Assembly: GCA_963781105.1 (NCBI GenBank)
Contig: CAWAED010000008.1
Location: 62,001-126,000 of the forward strand
Direction of reading: 5' to 3'
DNA length: 64,000 nt
DNA from: Palsa-295 sp963781105
GTDB taxonomy: Bacteria; Acidobacteriota; Terriglobia; Acidiferrales; UBA7541
This document shows, in pieces, positions 1 through 8,795 of the stretch. The notes beneath the pieces were generated by a model that was not told where the DNA came from, did no database searches, and was given only the letters and a program-made list of their open reading frames with translations. Both the position numbers and the translations under genes were made by a program. Position 1 is the stretch's first letter. Every line of letters begins with the position of its first letter.

Positions 1-1
1 G

Positions 2-322
2 GCCACGGACGCGATTGTGCTGGTGAACGACAATTTTGATACCGGGACGGTCACCAATCCTGGAGAATATCCGCTGGCCGACAAGACGTACGCCGATTTA
101 CTGGATCGCCACGCCAAGGACCATTTCAAGCAGATCACTCCTGAACTGCGCGCGACCATTCTGGAGTTCTATCGTGATCCGAATGCGCCCATCACGACGA
201 AGAAGCATAAGAAGGAATGGTCGGATGTGATGCGCGAAGTGGCTGAGCTGAAGGAGTTCACTCCGCCCGCTGAGCCGCAGACGGCGCCAGTACCTGCGTC
301 CAGTAGTTCGACTCAGCCCTGA
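2..322 (+). CDS. C-terminal fragment of an unrecognised protein (5' end outside the window)
   Basis: The reading frame is open from the first bases of the window to a TGA at 322, so the visible ~106 residues are the C-terminal end of a longer protein that starts upstream. The fragment is hydrophilic and mostly helical-looking, with a Lys-rich stretch (TTKKHKKEW) followed by a Pro/Ala/Ser-rich tail typical of a disordered C-terminus. A GTG at 17 could in principle start a short protein, but no ribosome binding site precedes it. I do not recognise the family from this fragment and assign no function. The next gene is convergent, ending at 362. Confidence 0.6.
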   Translation, partial: ATDAIVLVNDNFDTGTVTNPGEYPLADKTYADLLDRHAKDHFKQITPELRATILEFYRDPNAPITTKKHKKEWSDVMREVAELKEFTPPAEPQTAPVPASSSSTQP

Positions 323-361
323 GGCTCGAGTTTTTCTACCGAGCGGTGATGAGACTCCGCA

Positions 362-1519
362 CTAAGACTTCTTGTGTGCCGGCTTGTTTGATATTGGACC
401 GCCGATTTTATTTAGCGTGTCTAGCGCCAGCGGCTTGTAGGGCGTGTCGAATGAGAGCACTTCTGTAAGCACTGTGCGAGCTTCCGGGATGCGCTGCATC
501 TTCGCCAGCGTGAAGCCGAGGCGATATTGATTTTGTGCATAGCTGAATTTATCGGATTTCAGCAGCGGAGCCGCTTGTTTGAAGTTGTCTATCGCTTGCG
601 GGTTGCGTCCTTTGTTCACGTTCGCTTCGCCCAATGACGAATAGGCTAGTCCCTTCTGCAGCGAAATCTGCTTCTGCCACTGATCATCTGAGACGTTATC
701 AGGCTTTTTCGCCTGGGCCAGCAAGTCGAGCGCTTTCTGAGCATCCGCTGCGGCTTTATCTACTTGGTGCGGATCGTTGCACCAGGTATCCGCGAGCAGC
801 AAGAGCATCGAGATATTGTCGGGATCGGAAGTCAGAAGGCTTTGCGCGGTGGCTAGCATCTTCGCCTGATTGTGGGCTTGTTGATAGGCGACGGCGGTCT
901 GTTCGCGGACGGACGTGGCGTAACTGGAATCCGGGAATGCTGCGACGAAACGCTCGAAGAGTGCGGCGCGCGCGGCGGGATCCGTTGTCTTGTACGCCGC
1001 GTTGACCATAGCGTATTGCACGTAACTGATGTCGCCTTCCGCATTTTTCAGCGTTTGTTCCTTCTGCGTAGCCCAGCGATCCGCTGTCACACCTTCCGGC
1101 GCAGGCGCGGCTTTATAGCGCGCGACGATGGCGGCGACTTTTTCGCCTTCGTCGAATACTTTGCTGGCGTCGCCTTGCTCGTCGGCTGCGTGGACCATGC
1201 TGACTGCGGTGGAGAAGTTGTCGGGGTCGAGCGCCAGGGCTTTGTCGCCGTATTCGTAGACTTTGGCGTAATTCTTTTGCGCGAGGTAGGACTGGACGTA
1301 GAGCTGATCGCCTAGCAATTCGAGATCGCCTTTTCCGTAGTCGGCCATGAATTTATCGAGCAGGGCGATTTTGTCCGGGCCGTCCGGCGCGGCATAGATT
1401 TCGGCGAGAGCTTTGTCTTCGGGCGAGCCGGCTGCGACGGAGACGCTCTTGCCGAATTGGGCCGACGTGGTGATTGCGAGCGCGAAGAACATGAGGACCG
1501 AAGCGGTCAGACGATGCAT
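362..1519 (-). CDS. exported TPR-repeat protein
   Basis: A 385-residue protein with a Sec signal peptide (hydrophobic core in the first ~20 residues, ending TSAQ). The rest is alpha-helical repeats: around residues 75-125 (YAKVYEYGDKALALDPDNF), 210-260 and 300-370 (ALAYSS-type and FTLAKMQ-type helices) the spacing fits tetratricopeptide repeats, which are protein-protein interaction scaffolds. It ends in a basic tail (KPAHKKS). The reverse strand just before the ATG carries a GGAGG-like site. It probably sits in the periplasm; its partner cannot be deduced. The neighbouring methyltransferase gene lies 52 nt upstream on the same strand, so the two may be cotranscribed. Confidence 0.8.
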   Translation of the reverse strand: MHRLTASVLMFFALAITTSAQFGKSVSVAAGSPEDKALAEIYAAPDGPDKIALLDKFMADYGKGDLELLGDQLYVQSYLAQKNYAKVYEYGDKALALDPDNFSTAVSMVHAADEQGDASKVFDEGEKVAAIVARYKAAPAPEGVTADRWATQKEQTLKNAEGDISYVQYAMVNAAYKTTDPAARAALFERFVAAFPDSSYATSVREQTAVAYQQAHNQAKMLATAQSLLTSDPDNISMLLLLADTWCNDPHQVDKAAADAQKALDLLAQAKKPDNVSDDQWQKQISLQKGLAYSSLGEANVNKGRNPQAIDNFKQAAPLLKSDKFSYAQNQYRLGFTLAKMQRIPEARTVLTEVLSFDTPYKPLALDTLNKIGGPISNKPAHKKS

Positions 1520-1571
1520 GTTTCACCTCCCGTACGACGTTCGGTAGAGCGACAAGCTTTTTGGTACATCG

Positions 1572-2156
1572 TTAGCCTTCGCGCGGCTTCGTGCCTATGG
1601 GGACGAAGCGCGGGACCTCGCGGCAATAGTCTTCGTAAGCTGCGCCGAAACGGGTGCGGAGTTCGCGCTCTTCGAACGAGATTGCGAGCAATGTGAGCAC
1701 GGTCCAGGCGGCTGCGACGGTCCACATCAGGCGTGTGCCGGCCAGACAACATGCGCCAACGATCGCGACAAGAGAGCCAACGTAGCGCGGATGGCGAATG
1801 CGCGCGTAAATGCCTTGGCGTGCGACTTCCCCACCGCCGGTTAATTCCGTTTGGCCCACGAACCGGGCCGCGCCGAGATCGCGTTTCACGCGCCAGAAAA
1901 TCCAGAACTCCAATGCTAAAAGTGCGAAACCAAGCACCGCGCGCCACGGCGGCGGCCAGACTTGCAGAAAAAGTCCGCGGCGAAATATTACGAGGAATAC
2001 GGTGACAGGCAGCCACGCGAGCAGAAGCCCCGTGGCGTAGCCGGCGCTACGATGGTTGCGCCAGAATTCGACTTGCGGATGGATTACGAACCAGTAGAGC
2101 GGAATCGGCAATTGTGCGAAAAGGACGATTGCCGCGAGCCAGCCGAGAGGCGTCAC
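1572..2156 (-). CDS. isoprenylcysteine carboxyl methyltransferase (ICMT)-like membrane methyltransferase
   Basis: A 194-residue polytopic membrane protein with four to five hydrophobic helices. The C-terminal half carries the ICMT/phospholipid methyltransferase signature: a GIYARIRHPRYVG segment, then EERELRTRFGAAYEDYCREV, then VPRFVP. In this family those residues bind S-adenosylmethionine and shape the active site at the membrane. Bacterial members rarely have a known substrate; roles in lipid or small-molecule methylation are proposed. Length is normal for the family. It lies upstream of the TPR protein on the same strand. Confidence 0.8.
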   Translation of the reverse strand: MTPLGWLAAIVLFAQLPIPLYWFVIHPQVEFWRNHRSAGYATGLLLAWLPVTVFLVIFRRGLFLQVWPPPWRAVLGFALLALEFWIFWRVKRDLGAARFVGQTELTGGGEVARQGIYARIRHPRYVGSLVAIVGACCLAGTRLMWTVAAAWTVLTLLAISFEERELRTRFGAAYEDYCREVPRFVPIGTKPREG

Positions 2157-2220
2157 GCGGGCATCTTAGTCGAAGGGCGGGCTGGACGACAATATTTTCG
2201 TGTGCCGCGACGTGAGAACG

Positions 2221-2245
2221 GATTGGCCACGGAGGCACAGAGACA
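2221..2245 (+). repeat. dispersed repeat, copy 1 (GATTGGCCACGGAG type)
   Basis: A 25-nt sequence beginning GATTGGCCACGGAGGCACAG recurs at 8689-8713 with two mismatches. It lies in the 247-nt gap between the divergently oriented methyltransferase (ending upstream on the minus strand) and the cupin gene. It is a short non-coding dispersed repeat of unknown role; nothing else was seen in this gap. Confidence 0.6.
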
Positions 2246-2403
2246 TGGAGCAATTCGGAACAATGCAACCGCACTACGCCGTCCCAGCCATCACGGGTCG
2301 AGGCCGAAGCCGGAATTCAGCTACTGCGTCGCACCGGCATTGACGATTTTGTGGTTTCGATGGACGATTCTTGAGCGCTTAACTTTGCGTTTGGGAGGTT
2401 TCG

Positions 2404-2769
2404 ATGCCAGCGGCTACGTCATTCGAGAAAGTGGAGAAGGAAATTTTGAACGCGCACATCACGCGCGAGATGTTGAGCGGAGAAGATGCCACGCTTGCGC
2501 GGATCTTTATCGCGAAGGGCGGGATCGTGCCGCGGCATTCGCACCGGAGCGAGCAGTTTTCGTGGATCATTTCTGGCGCGTTGAAGTTTTATTTCGATGA
2601 TGGGGAAACGGTAGTCGGCGCGGGCGAAATTATTCTGATTCCGGCGCATGTCCCACACAAGGCGGAGGCATTGGAAGACACGGTGGATATTGATTTCTTT
2701 GCGCCGCGGCGGGAAGACTGGATTTCGAAGAATGACGCGTATCTGCGCGGCGGCGCAGCGAAGGGTTGA
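2404..2769 (+). CDS. cupin-domain protein
   Basis: A 121-residue single-domain cupin. Cupin motif 1 is visible around residues 41-61 (G-x5-HSHRSEQFSWIISG, giving His-x-His and Glu as metal ligands) and motif 2 around residues 72-92 (GEIILIPAHVPHKAEAL, giving the last His). Such proteins bind Fe, Mn or Zn and act as small dioxygenases, isomerases or sensors; the substrate cannot be read from sequence. The start is supported by a GGGAGG site 8-9 nt upstream of the ATG. The SDR gene begins 5 nt after its stop, so they form an operon and may act on the same compound. Confidence 0.85.
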   Translation: MPAATSFEKVEKEILNAHITREMLSGEDATLARIFIAKGGIVPRHSHRSEQFSWIISGALKFYFDDGETVVGAGEIILIPAHVPHKAEALEDTVDIDFFAPRREDWISKNDAYLRGGAAKG

Positions 2770-2773
2770 ACGC

Positions 2774-3565
2774 ATGGACCTCGGGCTGAAGGGACGCGTG
2801 GCAATTGTGGCGGCGGCTAGCAAGGGGCTGGGCCGCGCCGTGGCGGAGGAGTTCGCGAAGGAAGGATGCGAGGTGGCGATTTGCGCGCGTACCGCTGCAG
2901 ACGTTGAGCGTACGGCAAAAGAGATAGGCGCGGCGGCGGGGCGGGAAGTTTTCTGGCGCGCGCTGGACGTGACTAACGCCGAGGCCGTGCGCGATTTTGT
3001 TGATGCGGTCGAGCAGAAATACGGACGGATTGATATTTGCGTTACGAATGCAGGCGGTCCGCCGTCGAAGAAGTTTTTGGAAATCACACTCGATGAATGG
3101 CGCACGGCGGTGAATCTTACTTTGCTGAGCGCCGTGTATTTTGCGCGGGAAGTGCTGCCGCGCATGCAGCGGCGCCATTGGGGGCGGCTCATAACGATTA
3201 CTTCGATCTCTGTGAAGCAGCCGATTGACGGGCTCTTGCTATCGAATTCCCTGCGCGCAGGTGTGACGGGGATGGCTAAGACGCTGGCGAATGAATTCGG
3301 CGCGGACGGCATCACCGTGAACAATGTGTGCCCCGGTTACACTTTGACCGATCGGCTGGGAGAACTCTTCGAAAAACGCGCGAAGGATTCGGGCGCGAAG
3401 TACGAAGATCTTTTGAAGCAGGCGGCGGCGAGCGTGCCCATTGGGCGTTTTGCGCGGCCTGATGAGTTTGCGGCGCTGGTTGCGTTCCTGGCTTCGGAGC
3501 GTGCGAGTTCCATCAATGGGACGACGATTGCGGTTGATGGAGGCACGGCCAAGGGCCTCCTCTAA
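2774..3565 (+). CDS. SDR-family oxidoreductase with a non-canonical active site
   Basis: A 263-residue short-chain dehydrogenase/reductase. The N-terminal nucleotide-binding stretch reads AAASKGLGRAVAEEF in place of the usual TGxxxGxG; NAGG follows at about residue 90. The region that normally holds Ser...YxxxK reads SISVKQPIDGLLLSNSLR, so Tyr and Lys are replaced by Ser and Arg. This divergent SDR type is known from FabG-like proteins; whether it reduces the usual substrates is uncertain. The C-terminal motif (SINGTTIAVDGG) is typical. The ATG at 2774, 5 nt after the cupin stop, was chosen because the longer frame would overlap the cupin heavily. Confidence 0.88.
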   Translation: MDLGLKGRVAIVAAASKGLGRAVAEEFAKEGCEVAICARTAADVERTAKEIGAAAGREVFWRALDVTNAEAVRDFVDAVEQKYGRIDICVTNAGGPPSKKFLEITLDEWRTAVNLTLLSAVYFAREVLPRMQRRHWGRLITITSISVKQPIDGLLLSNSLRAGVTGMAKTLANEFGADGITVNNVCPGYTLTDRLGELFEKRAKDSGAKYEDLLKQAAASVPIGRFARPDEFAALVAFLASERASSINGTTIAVDGGTAKGLL

Positions 3566-3730
3566 ATATCAATGAATACGTTCGCGCTTGGGGTATGACG
3601 GCAATCCGCGGTCCCTGTCCGTCGGTACAGTTTGTCAGTCGACTACTCACCCGAGCAATAACCCGGCCCTCCTATCCGGCTGCCCACATACTTTGAAGAA
3701 GCGGGAAAGTTGGATTCGGAGGTCTCCCCA

Positions 3731-4483
3731 GTGGCATTCACGAGGAATGGAATTGTGATCGTGGCTGCGGGAATGGTGTCGCTGGTTCTTGTGGGCCCTG
3801 TTCGTGCACAGAGTGCGCCCCCACAGGAAGCTCAGACTGTTGCTAAGAATTCGCCGCCGTCGCCGCCATCGTCAAGCTCGTCGGCGTCCAGTTCTGCGTC
3901 GCCGGCGGTGTCTTCCTCGGCGCGGGCAAGCGCCGCGGGTGCGACCAGCACTGAATTCATAGAGCCAGAACAGCCGATGACGCTCGGCGAGTTGGCGCGG
4001 CGCGAGCGGGCGCGAAAGAGCAGCCAGCCGAAGTCGGTGAAAATATTTGATGATGAAAATATGCCGAGAGCGCCGGTCAGCACGGGAGAGAAAGCGCCGG
4101 GATTTGGGGATCAAGGCTCATCCAGTTCCGGGAAACTGACCTTGCTGGATTTCTGGGCGACTTGGTGCGGACCCTGCCGCCACGCATTGCCGGGCTTGAA
4201 GCAGATACAGTCCGTTTACGGCGGCGACCAACTGGAGATTATCAGCGTGAGCGAGGACGACGATGAAGACGCGTGGCACAACTTCGTCGCGCAAAACGAC
4301 ATGACGTGGACGCAGCGGTTGGATAGTGACCACCAAATGATGCGGCAGTATGGAGCGAGCGCTTTGCCGACTTACGTCTTGATTGGCAAGGACGGCGCGG
4401 TGGTGAATCAATACGTGGGCGATGATCCGGATGTGCCGATTATCGAGCGCATCGGCCCTGATTTGAAGAAACGCCTCCAGTGA
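3731..4483 (+). CDS. TlpA-like thioredoxin-fold protein, periplasmic
   Basis: A 250-residue protein: a hydrophobic N-terminal signal or anchor (about residues 6-26, ending GPVRAQ), a Ser/Pro/Ala-rich low-complexity linker (about 35-73), then a thioredoxin fold. The redox motif FWATWCGPC is at about residues 141-149 and the cis-Pro loop ALPTYVLIGKDG lies near the end. TlpA/ResA-type proteins reduce or exchange disulfides outside the cytoplasm, often in cytochrome c maturation. No cytochrome genes are adjacent, so the partner is unknown. I prefer the GTG at 3731, with GGAGG 8 nt upstream, over a TTG at 3710 with no such site. The Ser-rich linker is unusually long. Confidence 0.85.
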   Translation: MAFTRNGIVIVAAGMVSLVLVGPVRAQSAPPQEAQTVAKNSPPSPPSSSSSASSSASPAVSSSARASAAGATSTEFIEPEQPMTLGELARRERARKSSQPKSVKIFDDENMPRAPVSTGEKAPGFGDQGSSSSGKLTLLDFWATWCGPCRHALPGLKQIQSVYGGDQLEIISVSEDDDEDAWHNFVAQNDMTWTQRLDSDHQMMRQYGASALPTYVLIGKDGAVVNQYVGDDPDVPIIERIGPDLKKRLQ

Positions 4484-4630
4484 CAATCCAAGGTTTGGTG
4501 TATCGCGCTAAGCTTCGTCTGGTTTTCGCGTCCGGTGGTCGTGCGTTTCAGTGTCGCCGGGCTTCCGCTATCTAGCTGTGATTGAAACCGTCTAATCCCG
4601 AGCACGCCAATTTCCAGGACCAATACGAAA

Positions 4631-4659
4631 TTCGCAATTCACGCGCGCCATACTATAAT
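4631..4659 (+). promoter_or_regulatory. sigma-70-type promoter before the M1 aminopeptidase
   Basis: TTCGCA at 4631-4636 and a perfect TATAAT at 4654-4659, spaced by 17 nt, lie 44 nt before the ATG at 4703. The -10 is exact and the -35 matches 4 of 6. Confidence 0.55.
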
Positions 4660-4702
4660 TGTTTGTTTGGCCGCTAGCGTTTATTCGACTGAGGAGAAGA
4701 GG

Positions 4703-7357
4703 ATGATTAAGATTTTGGGGCGGTTTCGCCCGCACGTGCCGAAAATATTGTGCGCCGCGGTGTTATCCGTGGCGCTGCTGGTTTCCGCGCGGGGGCGCGC
4801 GGACGAGCCTTATGCGCGGAGCCGCGACTACGATTTGCAGAACGTGAAGACGCATCTCTGGTTTGATACCGAGCAGCGCGAGGTGCGCGGCGAGGTGACA
4901 CATAGCATCGCGATGCTGCGCGATGATGTGTCGCAGGTGAAGTTCGATTCCGTGGGCCTGAAGATCGCGACGGTAACGCTGGACGGCAAAACAGCGAACT
5001 TTTCCATGACGGCAAATGATTTGATTGTGCCGCTGGCGCATCCCTCAAAGCGCGGCGAACGCCACGAGGTTTTCATCCGTTACGAAGGCCATCCTAAAAA
5101 GGGACTGTATTTCGTGCTGCCGGATAAAAATTATCCGAATCGTCCGAAGGAAGTGTGGACGCAAGGCGAGGCGGAAGACACGCGCTACTACATCCCGATT
5201 TACGATTATCCGAACGACCGCACCACTTCGGAGATGCTGCTGACGGTTCCGGCGACATGGATCACCGTTTCGAATGGCCAGCTGGTGAATGTGAAAGACG
5301 AAGCGAACGGGGAAAAGACGTGGGACTGGAAGCAATCCGAGCCGCTCTCAACATACCTGATTAGCGCCGTGGCGGGAGAATTCGTCGAGAAGAAGGACAT
5401 TTGGCACGGGATACCGGTACGTTTTGTGGTGCCCCGCGGCGACGAAGCCACGATTGATCCGACGTTCGCACGGACCACACAGATGCTCGATCTTTTTTCG
5501 GACAAGCTCGGCGTGAAATATCCGTGGGCGCAGTATGCGCAGACTTCGGTGAACGACTTCGTCGAAGGCGGAATGGAAAATACCAGCGCGACGACGCTGA
5601 CGACGCAGGGCCTGGTGAATCCGAAACTCGTGCCGGAAGAGCGCCGCGGTTCGGACGATCTGGACTCGCATGAACTGTCGCACCAGTGGTTCGGCGACCT
5701 GGTTACTTGCAGGGATTGGGCGAATATCTGGTTGAACGAGGGATTCGCAACGTATTTCGAACACTATTGGGCGGAGCAGCATTATGGCGGGGATGAAGCT
5801 GCCTATGAATTCTGGCGCGACCAATCGAATTGGTTCCGGCAGAAGCGGCTGTATCCCGTGCCGATTGTGACGCGCAATTTCACGGACAGCATCGAGTACT
5901 CGGGGAATGTTTACACCAAGGGCGGGTGGGTGCTGAAGATGTTGCGGACGAAATTGGGAGACGAGGATTTCTTCCGCGGCCTCCATCATTATCTGGAAGT
6001 TAATCGCAATCAGAATGTGGTCACGGGCGATTTGGAGAAAGCGATTGACCAATCCACGTCCACGAACGTGGACCATTTTTTCCATCAGTGGATCTGGCGA
6101 GCGGGCGCGCCGAGATATGAGGTGAGTTACACGTACGACGATGCGACGCACCAGGTGAAATTGAATGTGAAGCAGACGCAGAAGGTCGAGGGCATGGTGG
6201 ATTTGTTTGACATGCCGGTGGATATCGAAATTGCGACAGCGAGCGGGCACAAAACTTATCCGATCATGGTGAGCAAGGCGGAAGAGACGTTTAGTTTGCC
6301 GGCGGATAGCGCGCCCTTGATGGTGATATTTGATAAGGGCGACAACGTCTTGAAGTCGGTGGAATTCAAGAAGGGCGCAGCCGAGCTGATCTATCAATTG
6401 AAAAATGCCGAGACGGTGCCGGATCGCGCGGACGCGGCCGTGGGGTTGGGTGAGATGCGGGACAATCCCGAAGCGGTTGCGGTTCTTGGTTACGCCGCGG
6501 TGCACGACCGGTATTGGGGCGTTCGGGTGGAGTCTTTGAAGGCGTTGGGCAAGATTGGCGGCGGCGGTGCGGAAAAGCAAATATTGGCCGCGCTGAGCAA
6601 TGAGGAACCTTGGGTGCGCAAGGTGGCCGTCCAGCAGCTTGGCAATTTCACGGACGATCCTTCGCTGGCGCCGAAATTGACTGAGATTGCGTCCAAGGAC
6701 ACGGCTTACGGCGTGCGCGCCGCTGCGTTGAATGCAATTGGGGAAATCAAGGCGCCGAACGCGTACGAATTGCTGACAGCCGAGTTGAAGACGGATTCGC
6801 CCGATGACACGATTCGCAACGGCGCGCTGGAAGGACTTGGCTCGCTGGGAGATGACCGCGCAGTCCCGGCGCTGCTGGAGTGGTCGGCGCCCGGCAAGGA
6901 TTTTGAATCGCGGGGGGCAGCGATCGAGGCGGTTGCGGAGTTGGATCTCAAGAACAAGGCGATTACCCGCGCGTTGATTTCGTATTTGCGAGAGCCGTAC
7001 ACGGACGTGAAATTTAGGGCGCTGTTTGCGCTGGGACATCGCGGCGATACCGATGCGATTGCGCCGCTCGAGGAGTTGGTCAAGTCGGGAGATTTAAATT
7101 TGGGCGATGCGCCGTATGTGGAGATGCAGATTCAGGCTTTGAAACAGAAAGCTGCAGAGAAGCGGGTGTCGGGTGGCGGCAAGAGCGCCGGGAACGGCCC
7201 GAGCGGCGGTTCGGCTGCGGACGGCGCTACGCCTTCGGCTTCGGGCAATGGGCTGGAAATGACTTTGGATGCGTTGAAGCAATTACAGAAGCAGATGGAC
7301 GAGATTAGTACGCGATTGGGGAAGATCGAAACGCGGCTGAGCGATACGAAGAAGTAG
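4703..7357 (+). CDS. M1-family zinc aminopeptidase with HEAT-repeat domain and C-terminal coiled coil
   Basis: An 884-residue exported enzyme. A signal peptide spans roughly residues 1-33. The catalytic domain has the M1 GxMEN motif (GGMEN, about residue 290) and the gluzincin zinc site H323-E-L-S-H327 followed 19 residues later by Glu346 (in WLNEGFAT). M1 enzymes remove N-terminal residues from peptides. From about residue 575 to 820 the sequence turns into HEAT-like helical repeats (repeated AAVGLGEM, SLKALGKIG, LNAIGEI, LEGLGSLGDD patterns), then a Gly/Ser linker and a predicted coiled coil of about 30 residues. ATG 4703 is preceded by GAGGAGAAGAGG; the longer frame adds 12 residues that would spoil the signal peptide. 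Confidence 0.93.
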   Translation: MIKILGRFRPHVPKILCAAVLSVALLVSARGRADEPYARSRDYDLQNVKTHLWFDTEQREVRGEVTHSIAMLRDDVSQVKFDSVGLKIATVTLDGKTANFSMTANDLIVPLAHPSKRGERHEVFIRYEGHPKKGLYFVLPDKNYPNRPKEVWTQGEAEDTRYYIPIYDYPNDRTTSEMLLTVPATWITVSNGQLVNVKDEANGEKTWDWKQSEPLSTYLISAVAGEFVEKKDIWHGIPVRFVVPRGDEATIDPTFARTTQMLDLFSDKLGVKYPWAQYAQTSVNDFVEGGMENTSATTLTTQGLVNPKLVPEERRGSDDLDSHELSHQWFGDLVTCRDWANIWLNEGFATYFEHYWAEQHYGGDEAAYEFWRDQSNWFRQKRLYPVPIVTRNFTDSIEYSGNVYTKGGWVLKMLRTKLGDEDFFRGLHHYLEVNRNQNVVTGDLEKAIDQSTSTNVDHFFHQWIWRAGAPRYEVSYTYDDATHQVKLNVKQTQKVEGMVDLFDMPVDIEIATASGHKTYPIMVSKAEETFSLPADSAPLMVIFDKGDNVLKSVEFKKGAAELIYQLKNAETVPDRADAAVGLGEMRDNPEAVAVLGYAAVHDRYWGVRVESLKALGKIGGGGAEKQILAALSNEEPWVRKVAVQQLGNFTDDPSLAPKLTEIASKDTAYGVRAAALNAIGEIKAPNAYELLTAELKTDSPDDTIRNGALEGLGSLGDDRAVPALLEWSAPGKDFESRGAAIEAVAELDLKNKAITRALISYLREPYTDVKFRALFALGHRGDTDAIAPLEELVKSGDLNLGDAPYVEMQIQALKQKAAEKRVSGGGKSAGNGPSGGSAADGATPSASGNGLEMTLDALKQLQKQMDEISTRLGKIETRLSDTKK

Positions 7358-7366
7358 GCGGGCGTG

Positions 7367-8668
7367 TCAGTAGGCTAGCAATATCCGCAGATCGCGGAGA
7401 TTGTTGCCGGTGGGACCGATGATAATTGCGTCATTCAGGCTTGCGAAGAAATTGTGAGCGTCGCTGCGGGCTCCGAAATCGGCGGGATCCAGGTTTGCTG
7501 CGATGGCTCGTTTCAGAGTCTCGCCATCGGCCGCTGCGCCTGCGGCGGGGCTGTTGCCGTCAATTCCGTCTGTGCCTGCGCTTAAGACTGCGATTCCCTT
7601 CCCTGCAATTTTCGGTACGCACGTCAGAACGAATGCGGAATTGCGGCCGCCGACGCCCTCGCCCGTTACCGGGCAGCTTAGTTCTCCGCCGGAAAAGATG
7701 GCTACGCGCTTCCCGGGGTATTGATTTTTCAGATTTTCGAGCTCGCGGAGCAGGTGATCAGCGGCTTTTTCCAGCGGCCAGCCGTCGGTTTCAACGTCCA
7801 CCATGCACACATAGCCTTCGGCTTCGCAGCAATGATGGGCGGCGTGCAGCAACTCGTGTTCACCGAGAAGAATCTCGAAACGCGCGCGCGCGAATGCCGG
7901 GTCTGCATCTTTCGGAGTCTCCGGCAACTTTCCTTGCTCGATCAATTCACGCAGCGATGCAGGCAATTTGCGCAGCAAACCGTAACCGCGGATGATTTCC
8001 TGCATGTTGAGCAGCGTGGTTGGGTCGGGCACGGTGGGCCCGGACGCGAGCGCGGATTCCTGGCCTTCCGGCACGTCGCTGATCGCCAAGGTGAGCTTCA
8101 TCGCGTTGGGGGCCGCGGCAGAGAGGCGTCCGCCTTTTGTGGCGGAAAGGTGTTTGCGCACCACGTTAATTTCTTCGATGGGCGCGCCGCAGGTGACCAG
8201 CGCTGAATGAAGTTGCTGAAAATCTTGGAGCGTGACGCTGGGATCGAGCGGCTGTTCGACCAGGGCGGACCCGCCGCCCGAGATCAGGAAGAAAATCAGC
8301 GTGTGCTCGTCGCAGCGCGCGAGCCGATCCAGAATGGCGCGGCCTGCCGCGAAACTCTCCGCTGTTGGTATCGGGTGACCGCTGACGAATGTTTTCCATC
8401 CGTCGAGCGCACGCGGAGGGGGGACGGGCATGACGAGGATGCCGTCCGGCGCAAATTCGGGCGCGAGGATTGACGTTAGCCCCTCAGCCATGGCGAACGC
8501 GGCTTTACCAAAGGCGATGGCTACGATTTCGTTGAACGCACTGAGATCTATTTCGGTGGCGCCGGCGCAGATGTGGGAATTATCGCGCTGCAGCTTGCGC
8601 GCGAGAGCCGAGGAGACATCGATCGCCTCGAGGGTGTGGCGAAAAACGTGTTCGGCGGTTTGCTTCAT
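7367..8668 (-). CDS. gckA: glycerate 2-kinase (MOFRL/DUF4147 family)
   Basis: A 433-residue protein of the glycerate kinase type II family (an N-terminal DUF4147 domain and a C-terminal MOFRL domain). Seen: FGKAAFAMAEG near residue 58, ISGGGSALVEQP around 140, ISDVPEG near 195, FSGGELSCPVTGEGVGGRN around 325, and SAGTDGIDGNSPAAGA around 365. The enzyme phosphorylates D-glycerate to 2-phosphoglycerate in the cytoplasm, feeding lower glycolysis. ATG 8668 was chosen because the longer frame runs into a dispersed repeat at 8689; AGGAG lies 15 nt upstream. With the dehydrogenase just upstream and glcDEF beyond, it completes glyoxylate/glycolate assimilation. Confidence 0.9.
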   Translation of the reverse strand: MKQTAEHVFRHTLEAIDVSSALARKLQRDNSHICAGATEIDLSAFNEIVAIAFGKAAFAMAEGLTSILAPEFAPDGILVMPVPPPRALDGWKTFVSGHPIPTAESFAAGRAILDRLARCDEHTLIFFLISGGGSALVEQPLDPSVTLQDFQQLHSALVTCGAPIEEINVVRKHLSATKGGRLSAAAPNAMKLTLAISDVPEGQESALASGPTVPDPTTLLNMQEIIRGYGLLRKLPASLRELIEQGKLPETPKDADPAFARARFEILLGEHELLHAAHHCCEAEGYVCMVDVETDGWPLEKAADHLLRELENLKNQYPGKRVAIFSGGELSCPVTGEGVGGRNSAFVLTCVPKIAGKGIAVLSAGTDGIDGNSPAAGAAADGETLKRAIAANLDPADFGARSDAHNFFASLNDAIIIGPTGNNLRDLRILLAY

Positions 8669-8688
8669 CGCGTTTACGCGAAACTCCT

Positions 8689-8784
8689 GATTGGCCACGG
8701 AGACACAGAGGCACAGAGAGGAGTCATGGCAAGAGCGGTTTTTGACTCGATGTCCTGTGCGTCTCTGTGAGTCTGCGGCGTCTT
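8689..8784 (+). repeat. dispersed repeat, copy 2, with an imperfect inverted partner
   Basis: Bases 8689-8713 match the copy at 2221 at 23 of 25 positions. About 40 nt later (around 8756-8781) a stretch reading CTGTGCGTCTCTGTGAGTCT is roughly the reverse complement of the first part, so the element could fold into a long imperfect hairpin. It sits in the gap between gckA and the dehydrogenase gene. Confidence 0.5.
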
Positions 8785-8795
8785 GCCTTTCGGAG

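Noticed and set aside
5348..7039. A 563-residue frame on the minus strand
   Set aside because: It lies antisense to the M1 aminopeptidase with clear zinc site and repeats; high GC gives long shadow frames. Composition is Arg/His/Leu-rich with no domain.
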